Origin: Streptomyces avermitilis MA-4680 = NBRC 14893
Lineage (GTDB): Bacteria; Actinomycetota; Actinomycetes; Streptomycetales; Streptomycetaceae
Direction of reading: 5' to 3'
DNA length: 64,000 bases
NCBI RefSeq assembly: GCF_000009765.2
Contig: NC_003155.5
Span: 2,790,001-2,854,000 of the forward strand
Shown here: positions 63,142 through 64,000 of the stretch, piece after piece
Layout of the letters: the number at the start of each line of letters is the position of its first letter
How positions within the stretch are numbered: the first letter of the stretch is position 1
Notes under the pieces: model-generated
Databases searched by the model: none
What the model was told of the DNA's origin: nothing
The model's input: only the letters and a program-made list of their open reading frames with translations
Position numbers and translations under genes: made by a program

Positions 63142-64000
63142 CGGCCGCCGGCGGTGGTGAGGGCCTCGACGAGCGGTCCCGCGACGGCCGGTTGTGCCAG
63201 GTACTTGGCGGCCGGGTGCACCCACGCACCGTCCGAGTCGACCCGGCCGCTGACCGGGAGAGCGCCCGCGGCGTTGGGCCGGACGAACTTCTCCAGTGCG
63301 GGCCGGGCGGCGACGAGATCGTCGCGGTCCCAGAAATTGAGCCACCGGCCGACGCACTCCGGGGTACCGAGCGGCTGCGGCCGTACCCGCGGCTGTACGG
63401 CCGTACGGATGCCGAGGGGTGAGCCCAGGGTGATCAGCAGGGGTACGGAAGCACGGTGTGCGTGGAGCGTCTCGAGGGCGACGACCGTGCCCAGGGAGTG
63501 GGCGACGACGACCGTGGGCCCCTCCCGGTCCAGGCACTCGGCGACCCGGGAGCGGATCCGGTCGTCGAGTGCGGCGCCCCGCTCGTCCGGCTCGGCGCGG
63601 TTGAGGTAGCGGGCGACCTGGCCCAGCATGCCCGCCGTGGTGCGGGCGGTCAGCCAGCCGCCCGTGGCGCGCAGGCCCGGTAGGGCCAGCAGGCTGGTCA
63701 GCGCGTTGACCGCGTGGCGGGCCGGGGCGCCGGCCCCCTGGGCCCGGCCGGTGGGCGCGAGCTGGGCTCTGGCCCGGCGCAGTGCCGCGGCCTCCGCCGG
63801 GGTCAGTTCCGGGTCGGTGAGCCGCTCGTCGACGGCCTCCTGGAGCAGGGCGACGAGCGCGTCCTCGTCCTGTGCCCCCGCGGCCGGGCCGCCCTGGGCG
63901 CCGCTCCTTCGGAACAGGTCGCCGTAGTAGGCGAAGCGGGCGTCGGCCGCCCAGCCGCCGAGGAGGCCGGAGATCCGCGCGGAGTGCCCGGCGGCACGCG
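63138..64000 (-). CDS. Alpha/beta-hydrolase (lipase/esterase-like), runs off the right edge
   Basis: The visible 287 codons are open to the window edge, and the N-terminus is missing. They include WAADARFAYYGDLFRRSG, a helical insertion, and the nucleophile elbow VVVAHSLGTVVALETLHAH (Ser in HSLG), then LGSPLG and NFWDRDDLVAARPAL with a likely catalytic Asp and His in the tail. Its stop overlaps the caspase gene start (ATGA). It may act as a lipase-type effector or regulator of the same conflict system. Homologues are annotated as alpha/beta-fold hydrolases next to caspase genes. Confidence 0.8.
   Translation of the reverse strand, partial: RAAGHSARISGLLGGWAADARFAYYGDLFRRSGAQGGPAAGAQDEDALVALLQEAVDERLTDPELTPAEAAALRRARAQLAPTGRAQGAGAPARHAVNALTSLLALPGLRATGGWLTARTTAGMLGQVARYLNRAEPDERGAALDDRIRSRVAECLDREGPTVVVAHSLGTVVALETLHAHRASVPLLITLGSPLGIRTAVQPRVRPQPLGTPECVGRWLNFWDRDDLVAARPALEKFVRPNAAGALPVSGRVDSDGAWVHPAAKYLAQPAVAGPLVEALTTAGGR

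Overview
The window is about 72% GC, has strongly GC-biased third codon positions, closely packed genes with many ATGA/GTGA overlaps, and several genes typical of actinomycetes (SARP regulator, acyl-CoA carboxylase epsilon subunit, SepF paralogue, F420-type luciferase-like oxidoreductase, vWA/MoxR/caspase locus). It is almost certainly a Streptomyces chromosome arm or a close relative.

Region 1 (1-17.3 kb) is a biosynthetic cluster. It pairs a small fatty-acid/polyketide-like set (KAS III, ACP, KAS II, enoyl reductase, desaturase, acyl-CoA carboxylase beta and epsilon) with the set known from valanimycin-type azoxy biosynthesis: a flavin reductase, a ferritin-like di-iron enzyme (VlmB type), a dedicated second seryl-tRNA synthetase (VlmL type), and a DUF2156/MprF-type aminoacyl-tRNA transferase (VlmA type). 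Amino acid permease, MFS exporter, ferredoxin and SARP genes accompany them. The likely product is a serine-derived N-N (azoxy or hydrazine) compound with a fatty alkyl chain. Next to the transferase lie four tRNA-Ser-like genes, three of them in a perfect 132-bp tandem repeat. They keep the acceptor stem, discriminator G, D-arm, long variable arm and T-arm of tRNA-Ser, but their anticodon arm is 24 nt instead of 17 and I cannot fold it into a normal 7-nt anticodon loop. SerRS does not read the anticodon, so these may be non-coding seryl carriers dedicated to the pathway. This is the main discovery candidate.

Region 2 (17.4-30.6 kb) looks like an aerobic 2-aminobenzoyl-CoA (anthranilate) or related aryl-CoA catabolic locus: RidA, acyl-CoA dehydrogenase, aryl-CoA ligase, PaaX-type repressor, two-domain FAD monooxygenase/old-yellow-enzyme fusion and enoyl-CoA hydratase. 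It is split by an inserted sulfation cassette (sulfotransferase, small partner, GT4 glycosyltransferase, cysC, cysD, cysN). The two halves share an identical 13-bp palindromic motif in their promoter regions.

Region 3 (30.9-37.3 kb) has a histidine-kinase-like ATPase, an arginine deiminase set (arcA, ornithine carbamoyltransferase, amino acid permease), and an SPFH protein coupled to a NAD-kinase-like protein. A 342-bp degenerate repeat with a single T on the + strand and a 20-bp-stem terminator follow.

Region 4 (37.7-55 kb) has the Pnkp-Hen1 RNA repair operon, a luciferase-like oxidoreductase, an ATPase/MazG pair, a SepF paralogue, a 1352-aa nitrate reductase/flavoprotein reductase fusion, a membrane protein, an ArsR repressor facing a cobalamin-riboswitch-controlled NiCoT transporter, and a YcnI-type copper protein.

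Region 5 (55-64 kb, running off the right edge) is a four-gene overlapping operon: alpha/beta-hydrolase, caspase-VMAP-C protein, MoxR ATPase and a 1667-aa vWA/STAND/TPR protein with a NaeI-endonuclease-like C-terminus. It fits the predicted vWA-MoxR-VMAP conflict (immunity or cell-death) systems.
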